A DNA stretch of 64,000 bases, taken from assembly GCA_041398965.1 (NCBI GenBank), contig JAWKTT010000005.1:186001-250000 (forward strand), read 5' to 3'. Every line of letters begins with the position of its first letter. Position 1 is the first letter of the stretch. Positions 24,175 to 32,969 of the stretch are shown piece after piece. Position numbers and translations under genes: made by a program. The DNA comes from JAWKTT01 sp041398965. Lineage in GTDB: Bacteria > Planctomycetota > Planctomycetia > Planctomycetales > Planctomycetaceae. The notes beneath the pieces are model-generated. The model had not been told where the DNA came from. It saw nothing but the letters and a program-made list of their open reading frames with translations, and ran no database searches.

Positions 24175-25504
24175 CGTCACCTCGGGACAAGACCGTCGGC
24201 GGATGTGAGTTCAGGGGGGCATGTGGGCGATGGGACCAGTGAGGGCGGATGCCGAACTGTTCGCAAACAGCCAATGCACTGTTCACTCCATCTTCGTGAA
24301 ATCCGTTCCCCCAGTAGGCTCCGCAATACGAGGTTCGCTTTCTTCGGATCAGCTCGTGATGCCTTTCTTGGGCAGAGGCTCGTTGCGTCGTAAAAATCGG
24401 ATGACTGTATTGAAAGGTTCGCAGATGATGATCCGGGTTGATCGACTCGGCTGCGTTTAGCGTTACGCAGTAGGTGCGATCGCTCCGGGTCAAGAGGGGG
24501 TCGAGTCGCTGAAGAATGTTCATGTTGTAGGTCACCATGGGTCGCGACTCGGGACCATTGGGGATGCGGTAGTTCCAACTCGACCAAACCGATCGACGCG
24601 TCGGAAGTATGGAGGCATCGGTATGCAGGACCGCGACGTTCTGACTGTAAGGGAACGCAGAGAGCAGTTCGTTCTCAGTCGGCGTTGGCTCTCCCAAAAG
24701 GCGAAGGGCCTGATCGCTGTGACACGCGAGAATCACTTCGTCGAACGTTTCACTTCCATGCTGATGATGCAGCGTCACGCCGAGCGAATTGCGATCGACG
24801 CGATGCACTGCGGTCGACAGTCGAACCGTACCAGGAAACCGTTCGATGATGCGACGAATATAGGTTCGTGAACCACCGGTGATGGTTTGCCATGTCGGGC
24901 GATTCTGAATGCTCAACAGCCCGTGATTGCGATAGAACTCAATGATGAATCGGATGGGAAATTCCCGGAATGTCGACATCGGGCAGGACCAGATCGCCGC
25001 CCCCATCGGCAAGAGATAGTGTTCCGAAAACGTCGGCGAAAAGCGATGCTCGTCCAGAAACTCGCCGACGGTGGTCGTTTCGCTGAGTTGCCCGCTCCTT
25101 TGCGATCCGAGCCGATTGAAACGAACGATGTCGGACAGCAGTCGGTAGAACGATGGTCGGACAAGGTTTCGCTTCTGGGCGAATAGCGTTGCGATTGATG
25201 CGCCGGCGTACTCCAGTCCGCAACGTTGACACTGCACACTAAAGCCCATCGAGGTTGCCACTGACTCGACCCCAAGTTCGTTGAGCAAGCCGATGAAGTT
25301 CGGATAGGTCCAGTCATTGAAGACGATAAACCCGGTGTCAATCGCCAATGGTCCGATGTCGTCTTCGACAGTGACGGTGTTTGTGTGACCTCCGAGCCGA
25401 TCGTCAGACTCAAAGAGCGTGATGTCATGGACGCCTCCCAAGAGATGAGCGGCGACGAGCCCCGAGATTCCTGATCCCACGATGGCGATGTTCACTCGGT
25501 CCAC
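24167..25504 (-). CDS. NAD(P)/FAD-dependent oxidoreductase, amine-oxidase-like (COG2907 type)
   Basis: A 445-residue flavoprotein beginning MDRVNIAIVGSGISGLVAAH with the GxGxxG dinucleotide-binding motif, followed by ITLFESDDRLGGHTNTVTVE and IDTGFIVFNDWTYPNFIGLL. The C-terminal region contains RKRTSYCGAYWGNGFHEDGV, a conserved FAD-binding end motif of this family. It is the first gene of the five-gene lipid operon. Family members that accompany CFA synthases are known or suspected to oxidise or reduce the methylated acyl chain (for example the BfaA partner in 10-methylstearate synthesis). The exact reaction here is inferred only. Its promoter should lie in the divergent gap to the DUF1501 gene. 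Confidence 0.87.
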   Translation of the reverse strand: MDRVNIAIVGSGISGLVAAHLLGGVHDITLFESDDRLGGHTNTVTVEDDIGPLAIDTGFIVFNDWTYPNFIGLLNELGVESVATSMGFSVQCQRCGLEYAGASIATLFAQKRNLVRPSFYRLLSDIVRFNRLGSQRSGQLSETTTVGEFLDEHRFSPTFSEHYLLPMGAAIWSCPMSTFREFPIRFIIEFYRNHGLLSIQNRPTWQTITGGSRTYIRRIIERFPGTVRLSTAVHRVDRNSLGVTLHHQHGSETFDEVILACHSDQALRLLGEPTPTENELLSAFPYSQNVAVLHTDASILPTRRSVWSSWNYRIPNGPESRPMVTYNMNILQRLDPLLTRSDRTYCVTLNAAESINPDHHLRTFQYSHPIFTTQRASAQERHHELIRRKRTSYCGAYWGNGFHEDGVNSALAVCEQFGIRPHWSHRPHAPLNSHPPTVLSRGDDD

Positions 25505-26137
25505 TCAATCACGGATGATCCGACAATGCGCCATGAAGTCAGGAACCGAACGGCCCGCCCCTTCAACCGACAACATCTCCGGAGATGCATCACATGAGTT
25601 GTCCCATAGAGTCGGAGAGAAGTGGTAAAACTCGGGATTGCCGGTTGGCGATGGAGTAAACCGCACAACGTCGAAACGCAGTCGGGAAAGACGTCAGCGC
25701 ATCATCCAAATCCACGAGACGTGGTGACATTGAAGACAGCAAGGCGGCATTGACAAGAGGGAAAAATCGGTATTGATCACCGGACGCACGGCTCGGTCAA
25801 CAGATGTCGGTCCGCAAGAGATGTCATGGCGTCGGCAAGTGCCTTGCGCAACGGGTCGACGGGGCATGCGGAACGGAAGCGGATTCAAGAGAGTCTTCAT
25901 TTGACCGACGTTGCCGGTCGATACGATAGATCGGCAAAATTTGATAGACAGACTTGCGGAGTTGTGCTGGCGAGAGCTATAATTCAATGGTCTCCGATAT
26001 GTGAGGCTGGTTCTCTCCCTTTGCGGCCAAGCGACAAGGTGGGAGCGTGACGGCTGGATATCGAGTGGATTCGGAGATGCATGGGATTCAGGCGTTTAGT
26101 TTAGTTGTCACCATTTCACCAGGCGGCAGGTACCTTC
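25505..26137. other. Divergent intergenic region between the lipid operon and the DUF1501 gene
   Basis: No gene is supportable here; the short open frames lack binding sites and coding character. It should hold divergent promoters. A good plus-strand promoter is listed separately; I see no equally clear minus-strand promoter. Confidence 0.5.
25954..25983 (+). promoter_or_regulatory. Candidate sigma-70 promoter for the DUF1501 gene
   Basis: TTGCGG (25954-25959), an 18-bp spacer and a consensus TATAAT (25978-25983). This would give a 5' leader of about 145 nt before the ATG at 26138. Confidence 0.45.
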
Positions 26138-27439
26138 ATGATCGATTTCCTTTGTGGTCCAACGCGTCAGAATTGTGAGGGGACATCTCGGCGAAACTTT
26201 CTCCGAGTTGGAGGCTTAGGTCTTGGTGCGATGTCGCTCGGACATCTGATGCGTAACCGCGCTGCCGCCGCATCGGCCGGGACGACATCAGACAAGTCTG
26301 TGATCTGGCTCTGGCTGAGTGGCGGACCGACACAGGTCGAGACTTTCGATCCGAAGATGACGGCACCGTCAGAGTATCGCAGCGTGACGGGTGAAGTGAA
26401 AACGGTACTGCCGGGCGTGACGCTCGGCGGTAACTTTGAACGGATGGCACAGGTTGCCGATCGCATGGCGTTTGTTCGCTCGTTCGCCCATACCAACAGT
26501 GGTCACTCGGGTGGAACTCACTACGTGATGACTGGGTACGACAACCGTCTGGCGGACAACGGTGCTGTCGCCAATCGACCGTTCCTTGGTTCCATTGTTT
26601 CGCGTGTTCGTGGGACAAACCATCCCACGACCGGCCTGCCGACGTATGTTCGGCTGGGGGGAATCTATGCCGATGGTCCCGCGTTTCTGGGGACAGGTTA
26701 TGGTCCATTCGATCCCGGTGGGGAAGCCCGTCGCAACATGTCATTGACGGTTGACCGGACCCGTCTTGACAATCGCCGATCGATGCTCGAAGGGATCGAC
26801 AACGTCAAACGGGAAGTCGATCGAACCGGGTTGATGGAGGGCTTGGACTCATTTGACCAGCAGGCTTTCAATCTTATTCTCAGCCGGTCGCAGCAGGCGT
26901 TCGACCTCAAGTACGAAGACCCCCGCGTTGTTGATCGATACGGAAGTGGTCTCGGTCAACAACTGTTGCAGGCTCGTCGCCTCGTCGAGAATGGTGTCGG
27001 GTTTGTGACGCTTAACTACGGCGGATGGGATATGCATGGAAACATTAAACAAGAAATGGACCGACGAGGTCCAGAGGTTGACCGGGCTGTGGCAGCGCTC
27101 GTTGAAGACCTCGATCAGCGTGGTCAACTGGAGAATACGCTGCTGGTCATCAGCGGTGAGTTTGGGCGTACTCCGAAGATCAACGGCGGGGCCGGGCGAG
27201 ATCACTGGGCACCTCTCAGCACGCTGGCCTTAGCCGGTGGGGGCTTGAAGATGGGGCAGGTCGTCGGAGAGTCGGCCGAGAAGGTTGATGTCCCCAAAAC
27301 GACCCCGATTACTCCACAGGACCTGATGGCAACAGTGTTTTATGTGTTGAACATCGATCGCCGAATCCAGTACACGAATCAGTCGGGTCGTCCGACATAC
27401 ATGATCGAAAACGGAAAGCCGATCGAGGAACTCGTCTAA
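26138..27439 (+). CDS. DUF1501 protein, Tat-exported (sulfatase/phosphatase-fold)
   Basis: The start at 26138 (MIDFLCGPTRQN) follows GGCAGG; the frame extends 11 codons further up without support. About 433 residues. The N-terminus carries a twin-arginine signal, SRRNFLRVGGLGLGAMSLGH, so the folded protein is exported by Tat. The body has the DUF1501 hallmarks: VIWLWLSGGPTQVETFDPK, FVRSFAHTNSGHSGGTHYVM, VTLNYGGWDMHGN and LVISGEFGRTPKINGGAGRD HW, which resemble alkaline-phosphatase-superfamily metal sites. The true substrate of DUF1501 proteins is unknown. In planctomycetes they pair with DUF1549/DUF1553 cytochrome-like proteins, and one lies 5.5 kb downstream on the same strand. A strong hairpin follows the gene. 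Confidence 0.9.
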   Translation: MIDFLCGPTRQNCEGTSRRNFLRVGGLGLGAMSLGHLMRNRAAAASAGTTSDKSVIWLWLSGGPTQVETFDPKMTAPSEYRSVTGEVKTVLPGVTLGGNFERMAQVADRMAFVRSFAHTNSGHSGGTHYVMTGYDNRLADNGAVANRPFLGSIVSRVRGTNHPTTGLPTYVRLGGIYADGPAFLGTGYGPFDPGGEARRNMSLTVDRTRLDNRRSMLEGIDNVKREVDRTGLMEGLDSFDQQAFNLILSRSQQAFDLKYEDPRVVDRYGSGLGQQLLQARRLVENGVGFVTLNYGGWDMHGNIKQEMDRRGPEVDRAVAALVEDLDQRGQLENTLLVISGEFGRTPKINGGAGRDHWAPLSTLALAGGGLKMGQVVGESAEKVDVPKTTPITPQDLMATVFYVLNIDRRIQYTNQSGRPTYMIENGKPIEELV

Positions 27440-27481
27440 CACGTTTTGGCTGGATGTGGTCAATGAGATCACCGTGAATTC

Positions 27482-27514
27482 AACAAGGGGCACGTTTTAT
27501 ACGTGCCCCTTGTT
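27482..27514 (+). terminator. Strong hairpin terminator after DUF1501
   Basis: AACAAGGGGCACGT (27482-27495) pairs perfectly with ACGTGCCCCTTGTT (27501-27514) across a 5-nt loop, 43 bp after the stop codon. A short T-rich stretch (TTCTTTG) overlaps and follows the 3' arm, so termination may be partly Rho-independent. Confidence 0.75.
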
Positions 27515-27654
27515 CTTTGAGGGGTTTGAGTTTCTTGTGACGTGGTCAGATGTTTCCCGTTAGTGAAACAGAGGTGGTTTGCAGGACCATTGAATTTTGC
27601 GTGCTCACAGTGTCGAATGGCCATGGTATCCAAGGTTGTTGATAGGAGGGAAAG

Positions 27655-28587
27655 ATGAGGCAATTCGTTTTCCGAGGGAGCTTGCTGAACTCGCTGGCCT
27701 GTGCGGCGCTGCTGGTCGGCTTGATGAGTGGCGGTGGCGCGAAGGCTGGCGAGGTGACGATTCGTCGTGATGTCGTGTATGGGCATAAGGACGGAATGGC
27801 GCTGACCTTTGATGTGCTAACCCCTGCGGCTCCCAATCAGGCGGGAGTTTTGTGGTTGCAGAGTGGAGGCTGGTATTCCCGTTGGAATCTCCCCGAGGGA
27901 CTGATCGGTTCAGCTCAGCCGCTGCTGGATGCTGGGTTTACGGTGTTCATCGTTCGACACGGGAGCGCTCCTAGATATGCTGTTCCGGATGCTGTGGGAG
28001 ATGTTCGGCGTTGTGTGCGATTCATCCGTATGACGGCATCGGACTACAATCTTGACGCTGATCGCTTGGGGGCGCAGGGAGGAAGTGCAGGGGGGCATCT
28101 CACTTTGATGCTGGCGACAACCGGAGACGATGGGCAGCCCGAAGCGAAGGACCCTGTCGACAGAGTGTCGAGCCGGATTGCGGCCGGTGTCGCACTTTAT
28201 CCCCCGACAGATTTGCGCGGGTGGACGACAGACCCTCCAGCGATCATCGCGGCGAACGCCGGTCTCAAGCCGCCGTTGACGTTCTCGGCAGACCTGGAAG
28301 ATGACGTGTCACCTGTGCTTCATGTCACTGCGGATGATGCACCGGTCTTGATGATTCATGGCGACAAGGATGAACTGGTGCCGATTGCTCACAGCACCAA
28401 CATCGTTCCGCTGCTGGAAAAGGCGAAGGTTCCTCATCGCCTCATTACAGTGGAAGGGGCCGGGCACGGATACAACCCGGAGCAGTACCGGACCATCGTG
28501 ACGCCGTCGACGGTCGAGTGGTTTCAGAAGTATCTCACAAGAGGAGTTGCTCCAGCCACCAAAGCCACTGGTGATGTGGGACAATAG
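27655..28587 (+). CDS. Exported alpha/beta-hydrolase (BD-FAE/acetyl-esterase-like)
   Basis: A 310-residue protein with a signal peptide (SLACAALLVGLMSGGGAKAG) and TAGGAGGGAAAG just before the ATG. The catalytic elements are the nucleophile Ser144 in GAQGGSAGGHL, an acidic residue in VLMIHGDKDELVPIAHS and the His in EGAGHGYN near the C-terminus. The oxyanion-region phrase LWLQSGGWYS resembles the HGGG loop of acetyl esterases. It probably removes acyl groups from polysaccharides or small esters outside the cytoplasm. It lies between the DUF1501 gene and the giant WD40 gene, preceded by a terminator, so it has its own promoter. Confidence 0.83.
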   Translation: MRQFVFRGSLLNSLACAALLVGLMSGGGAKAGEVTIRRDVVYGHKDGMALTFDVLTPAAPNQAGVLWLQSGGWYSRWNLPEGLIGSAQPLLDAGFTVFIVRHGSAPRYAVPDAVGDVRRCVRFIRMTASDYNLDADRLGAQGGSAGGHLTLMLATTGDDGQPEAKDPVDRVSSRIAAGVALYPPTDLRGWTTDPPAIIAANAGLKPPLTFSADLEDDVSPVLHVTADDAPVLMIHGDKDELVPIAHSTNIVPLLEKAKVPHRLITVEGAGHGYNPEQYRTIVTPSTVEWFQKYLTRGVAPATKATGDVGQ

Positions 28588-28704
28588 GCGATGACGCAAG
28601 CCAATTGCCGGGCGGCCGTCGGGAGTTCGATCATTTGAGAGTCTGATTTCCTTGCGATGAAGCAAGGGCATCGAAACAGGAATCACCCATTCGGGAGAGC
28701 AGCG

Positions 28705-31700
28705 GTGAGAACGATAGACGATAGCGGGAAGCGAAACGACAGCGGTGGGCATCTTGACTCACGGCGCCGTGTGGCGAGTTGTCGACGCCGAAATCGTCGG
28801 TCCCGGCGAGGTCTTGTTCGTCCCCAAATTTTGGTCCTGACGTTCCTGTTATCGAGCTTGGTGTTGTCGGCGTTTGTTGCTGCACAACCCCCTGAGTCAC
28901 CCGTTTTTGAAGGGCATCTCGATGCGGTCATGATGGGAGTCTATACGCCGGACGGGACGGGGGTGGTGACGGTCAGTACCGACCATACCGCAAAGCTGTG
29001 GGATATTGGGACTCGGCAGGCTGTCAGGACCTATGCCCAGCACACGGCTCCGGTCTTCTCGGTGGCGATTAGTGGTGACGGCCAAACTCTGGTGACAGGC
29101 GGACAGGATAATACAGTCCGGGTCTGGAATGTTCCTCTCCGCGAACCGGTGCGAACGATCGCCGATCCGGGGAGCGGGATTCGTCGTATGGCCATGTCTG
29201 GAGATGGGACGACGATTCTTGCGGCAGGTGTAGATCAGAAACTGCGATTGCACGCTGCGATCGCAGCCACTCCCCCGATGGGTGTTGTCCGTCAGGGGCA
29301 TTCGCATCCAGTCTCTGCGGTGGCGTGGCGCAACGATGGTGGCCAGTTTGCATCGGCTGATGAGCAGGGCCGAATCCTGTTGTGGAGTCCATACGTCGAT
29401 GGTCCGCAGGGAGAGCTACTTTCCACTCCAGGTCGTGTTGCCGGCTTGCAATTCCATTCCAACAATCAACAGTTGTATGCCCTGAGTGACGATGGGCGAA
29501 TTCGAGTCTGGCAGATGCCGGTGCCGACTCCACAGACACTGGCAACGGCCGCCACGGAAGTCGCCAACCTCGCAATCGTACCTGGGCAATCTGCGGCATT
29601 GTGGGCAAACGTCGACGGGACGATGCGTACAACGAACCTGACCAGCGGAGCGGTCATTCTCGAATATCCCAAGGTTCCGTTCCGCCCTACGGCCGTTGCG
29701 ATCTCAGCGAATGGTCAGTGGTTTGCGACGACGGGTGTCGGTGGTTTGACGGAACTCCGGTCGGCTAATGACGGTTCGCTGCGAGGTGTGTTGCAAGGGC
29801 ATGTGGGGGACGTCGCCGACGTGGCGATTCATCCCGATTCATTGCGACTGGCAACGGCCGGCGCTGATGGAACGGTTCGCCTTTGGACTCAGCCAATACC
29901 TGCGGTCGAAGTCAAAGGACACACCGCACCGATTCGCGGTATCGCTGCGGCTGCGAACGGGGGATGGTTTGCCACGATTTCCGACGATCTTTCGACTCGT
30001 CTCTGGGGGGCAGATGGCGCAATTCAGAGGACGATGGCGAACCATGAGCAACCGCTTCGAGCGATTGCGGTTCGGGACGACGATGCTCTGTTGGCGACAG
30101 GTGACGCTGCGGGAATTGTGTGGGTCTGGAATACAGCAAACGGAGCAGCCGAGGGGTATGCTGCGGCCCATACCGGTGCGATCCACTCGCTGATGTTTTC
30201 GTCAGATCGAAATGTTCTCGTGACGGCTGGTGCAGATGGGACGGTCCGGGCGTGGACGCTACCGCTCCCGAAACAGAAGCCAGCGGAAGGAGAAGAGCCG
30301 CCAAAACCAGTCTGGGAGTTCAAGCTCCCTGGAAACGAAGTTCCCTTGCGTATGGAAAGACTGTCGGCCGAACAGGGTTTCGCCGTCCTGGGGTCTGTCG
30401 GAACGTCAATTCATCGATATCAGTGGGATGGCATTGTGCGGCCAGCGATTCCTAGCCCAGGTCGTCCGCTGAAGACGTTGGCCGTCACAACAGATGGTGT
30501 GCTGCTCGCGAGTGTTGACGATCAGGGTCGCGCTCACGTCGTTGATCTTGAGGGGAAAGTAAAGGCGACCGTGATGCTTGGTGCGGGAACGACCTCCGCT
30601 CGGTTTCATCAGGGGCAAAGCGAGTTGATCGTGACGGATGGTAAACAGCGTGTTCGGACAGCCTCCATTTCAACTGGTCGAATACTGGAAGAGATTGCGA
30701 CCTCCATCCCTGTTTCAGACGCCGTTGCGGTGGGGCCGGAATTACGCCAGTTGGCGGCTGTTGGCACTGGGAACGACGGGGTTGTTGTCGGGCGATCGCT
30801 GGTCAGGATGTGGGAGACCGTTACTCCGTTGAGCGAACCCGCATCGCCGACCGCTAATGGTGAGCTTGCCAAATTGCCAGCGGCGACCACTCTTGTATTT
30901 CATCCTGACCAGCAGCACTTGCTCTGTGGGGCGGACGATGGGGTCATCTGGCAATGGAACCTGACGAATGGCGAATTGGTCCGCAGACTGATTGCCCATC
31001 GTCACGAAGCTGATGGACAACAGCCTGAGCGTCCGGCCAGTTTATCTGACATGATCATTTCTCCGAACGGTCAGCTTGTCGTGTCGGTTGGGGCCGATCA
31101 GATGATCCGTGCGTTTCAACTGGCGGACGGGTTGCCGGTTGCAGCGATTCGGCTCCCGGCAGAGACGCGTCGCCTGAGTATGTCGCCCGACAACACACGT
31201 GTGGCCGCAGCCGGTGATGATGGTGCGACAAGGGTGTACCAGTTTCCTGGTGGGGAACTACTCCAGAGGTTCGCTGGCCATACGGGTGGGGTGCGGGGTG
31301 TGTCGTTTCTCTCGGACAATGCGACGATCATTACGGGTGGAGTCGACAAGACATTGCAGTTGTCGAAGACATCCATTTTACGGGCGTACCCTGTCCATGA
31401 ATCGATCGTGAAAGATTTCATCCTGTATGCCGGAGGAACCCACTCATTGTCGACCGGTGCTGATGGGCAGATTGTGATGGCCGATGTCAACTCTGGAGCG
31501 GTCACACGACTGTTCCGCGTCCGTCAGCCGATGCAGGAATCTCGGGGAGAGGGCGCTGTTCCGGTCAGTGCGGCGGCTGCGGGGACTGAGGCTGCTACAA
31601 CTGGAGATGCTCCCGTTGAACCTCCTCCGCCAACGTACATGAAATTGGGGCCAACGGTGATCGCCAATCGGGGTGACAATCAGCGACTGGCTGCTGGAAC

Positions 31701-32634
31701 GGAGGGGGGAGATCTGTTGTGTTGGAACATCAACAACGGTGACGAGCCGCTCTCTCAGTGGAGTCTTGAAAGTCCGATTGTCGCCATCGCCTTCAGTCCA
31801 GACAATCAGAAGCTCGCTGTGGCGACAGCAGACAAACAGGTGAGAATCTATGGGCCATCGCTGCCTGGAGTTGTTCCAGTGTCCGAGTTGACACTGCACC
31901 AACAGTTTGCCGTGGCCGAGAGTGTGACCGGACTGAACTTCGCATCGGGGAGTCGCTCCTTGTGGGTTTCGGTGTCGACGGGAGTCTTGGAAGAGTGGCG
32001 ATACGCGTCGCCCGGTCAACTTCTCCAGTTCAATCATGGGGGACCGGTCTACGGAGTTGCGGTGAGTCAGGATGGACGAACGATTGTCTCGTGCAGCAGC
32101 GATCAGACGGTACGTGTCTGGGATGGGACATCAGGACAACAGCGGTTTCAGATGACCGGACACGTTGGAGCGGTGCATGCCGTTGCGATGAGCCACGATG
32201 AAACGTTTGCCGTCTCTTCCGGGGCTGACGGGACACTGCGTCTATGGGATGTTGTGGGAGGTCGCCAACTGAAGCAGCTCGTCAAATTTGACGCGACCAT
32301 GTATTCCGTTGCGGTTCACCCTTCTGGAAAACTTATTGCGGCCGCTGGGGCAGACCGCAAGGTCCATCTCTTGGACATGATTACGGGGGCAGAGCAGAAG
32401 ACCCTTGAGGGACATACCGACTTCATCAACTGTGTTTCGTTCGATTCCAAAGGGGACCGATTACTGTCGTATGGATATGCGGGGCATTTGAAGATCTGGA
32501 GCACTGCCGATGGTAAGCTGCTCCATGAGTCACGTGTTGGAAAAGTTGGCAACTACGCGCAGTTCTCTCCCAAAGGAGACGCAGTTTTCATTTCGAACGG
32601 CGATGGAACGGCCCGCATCGTGACAGTTCCGTAG
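28705..32634 (+). CDS. Giant exported WD40-repeat protein
   Basis: About 1,310 residues. The GTG at 28705 is preceded by GGGAGAG at ideal spacing; an ATG at 28657 in the same frame has no binding site. An Arg-rich N-terminal stretch leads into one hydrophobic segment (ILVLTFLLSSLVLSAFVAAQ), a long signal peptide or anchor, so the repeats are outside the cytoplasm. The rest is nearly continuous WD40 repeats, at least 15. Examples are VTVSTDHTAKLWDIGTRQAV, LVTGGQDNTVRVWNV, LATAGADGTVRLW, ITGGVDKTLQL, IVSCSSDQTVRVWDGTSGQ and AVSSGADGTLRLWDVVGG. This should form two or more beta-propellers, a scaffold for protein binding. The following genes encode a DUF1549/DUF1553 protein, a PPC protein and a second WD40 giant, so the four are likely functional partners. 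Confidence 0.85.
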   Translation: MRTIDDSGKRNDSGGHLDSRRRVASCRRRNRRSRRGLVRPQILVLTFLLSSLVLSAFVAAQPPESPVFEGHLDAVMMGVYTPDGTGVVTVSTDHTAKLWDIGTRQAVRTYAQHTAPVFSVAISGDGQTLVTGGQDNTVRVWNVPLREPVRTIADPGSGIRRMAMSGDGTTILAAGVDQKLRLHAAIAATPPMGVVRQGHSHPVSAVAWRNDGGQFASADEQGRILLWSPYVDGPQGELLSTPGRVAGLQFHSNNQQLYALSDDGRIRVWQMPVPTPQTLATAATEVANLAIVPGQSAALWANVDGTMRTTNLTSGAVILEYPKVPFRPTAVAISANGQWFATTGVGGLTELRSANDGSLRGVLQGHVGDVADVAIHPDSLRLATAGADGTVRLWTQPIPAVEVKGHTAPIRGIAAAANGGWFATISDDLSTRLWGADGAIQRTMANHEQPLRAIAVRDDDALLATGDAAGIVWVWNTANGAAEGYAAAHTGAIHSLMFSSDRNVLVTAGADGTVRAWTLPLPKQKPAEGEEPPKPVWEFKLPGNEVPLRMERLSAEQGFAVLGSVGTSIHRYQWDGIVRPAIPSPGRPLKTLAVTTDGVLLASVDDQGRAHVVDLEGKVKATVMLGAGTTSARFHQGQSELIVTDGKQRVRTASISTGRILEEIATSIPVSDAVAVGPELRQLAAVGTGNDGVVVGRSLVRMWETVTPLSEPASPTANGELAKLPAATTLVFHPDQQHLLCGADDGVIWQWNLTNGELVRRLIAHRHEADGQQPERPASLSDMIISPNGQLVVSVGADQMIRAFQLADGLPVAAIRLPAETRRLSMSPDNTRVAAAGDDGATRVYQFPGGELLQRFAGHTGGVRGVSFLSDNATIITGGVDKTLQLSKTSILRAYPVHESIVKDFILYAGGTHSLSTGADGQIVMADVNSGAVTRLFRVRQPMQESRGEGAVPVSAAAAGTEAATTGDAPVEPPPPTYMKLGPTVIANRGDNQRLAAGTEGGDLLCWNINNGDEPLSQWSLESPIVAIAFSPDNQKLAVATADKQVRIYGPSLPGVVPVSELTLHQQFAVAESVTGLNFASGSRSLWVSVSTGVLEEWRYASPGQLLQFNHGGPVYGVAVSQDGRTIVSCSSDQTVRVWDGTSGQQRFQMTGHVGAVHAVAMSHDETFAVSSGADGTLRLWDVVGGRQLKQLVKFDATMYSVAVHPSGKLIAAAGADRKVHLLDMITGAEQKTLEGHTDFINCVSFDSKGDRLLSYGYAGHLKIWSTADGKLLHESRVGKVGNYAQFSPKGDAVFISNGDGTARIVTVP

Positions 32635-32969
32635 TTCACCGTTTTCGTTGGATTCGTTCTGGAGTTGCACTGTTTACGACCGAGGCCTTCGATCGTCATC
32701 GAAAATGTGACGTTTGCGAAACAGTCGTTGGTTGACTCTTTGGAGGCACCTCGTCGAACGCACATTGGCCCCCTTGGGGAATCGTCGTGATTCGCCAGAA
32801 CACACTTCCGTTGGGGAGGACTGATTGCCAGAAAGTTGATGACATCTCGCCCGCTGAAATTGAGGCGTCGTGGGGAAAATTTGACGATTCCTATCCATCA
32901 TCTTGAATGTGTTCGATGTCCTCATCACAATAGAGTGGTCAATGACACTTTCCAGAATGGGATGCTGAC
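32635..32969. other. 335-bp intergenic gap
   Basis: No supportable gene or clear hairpin. It probably contains the promoter or leader of the DUF1549/DUF1553 gene. Confidence 0.4.
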
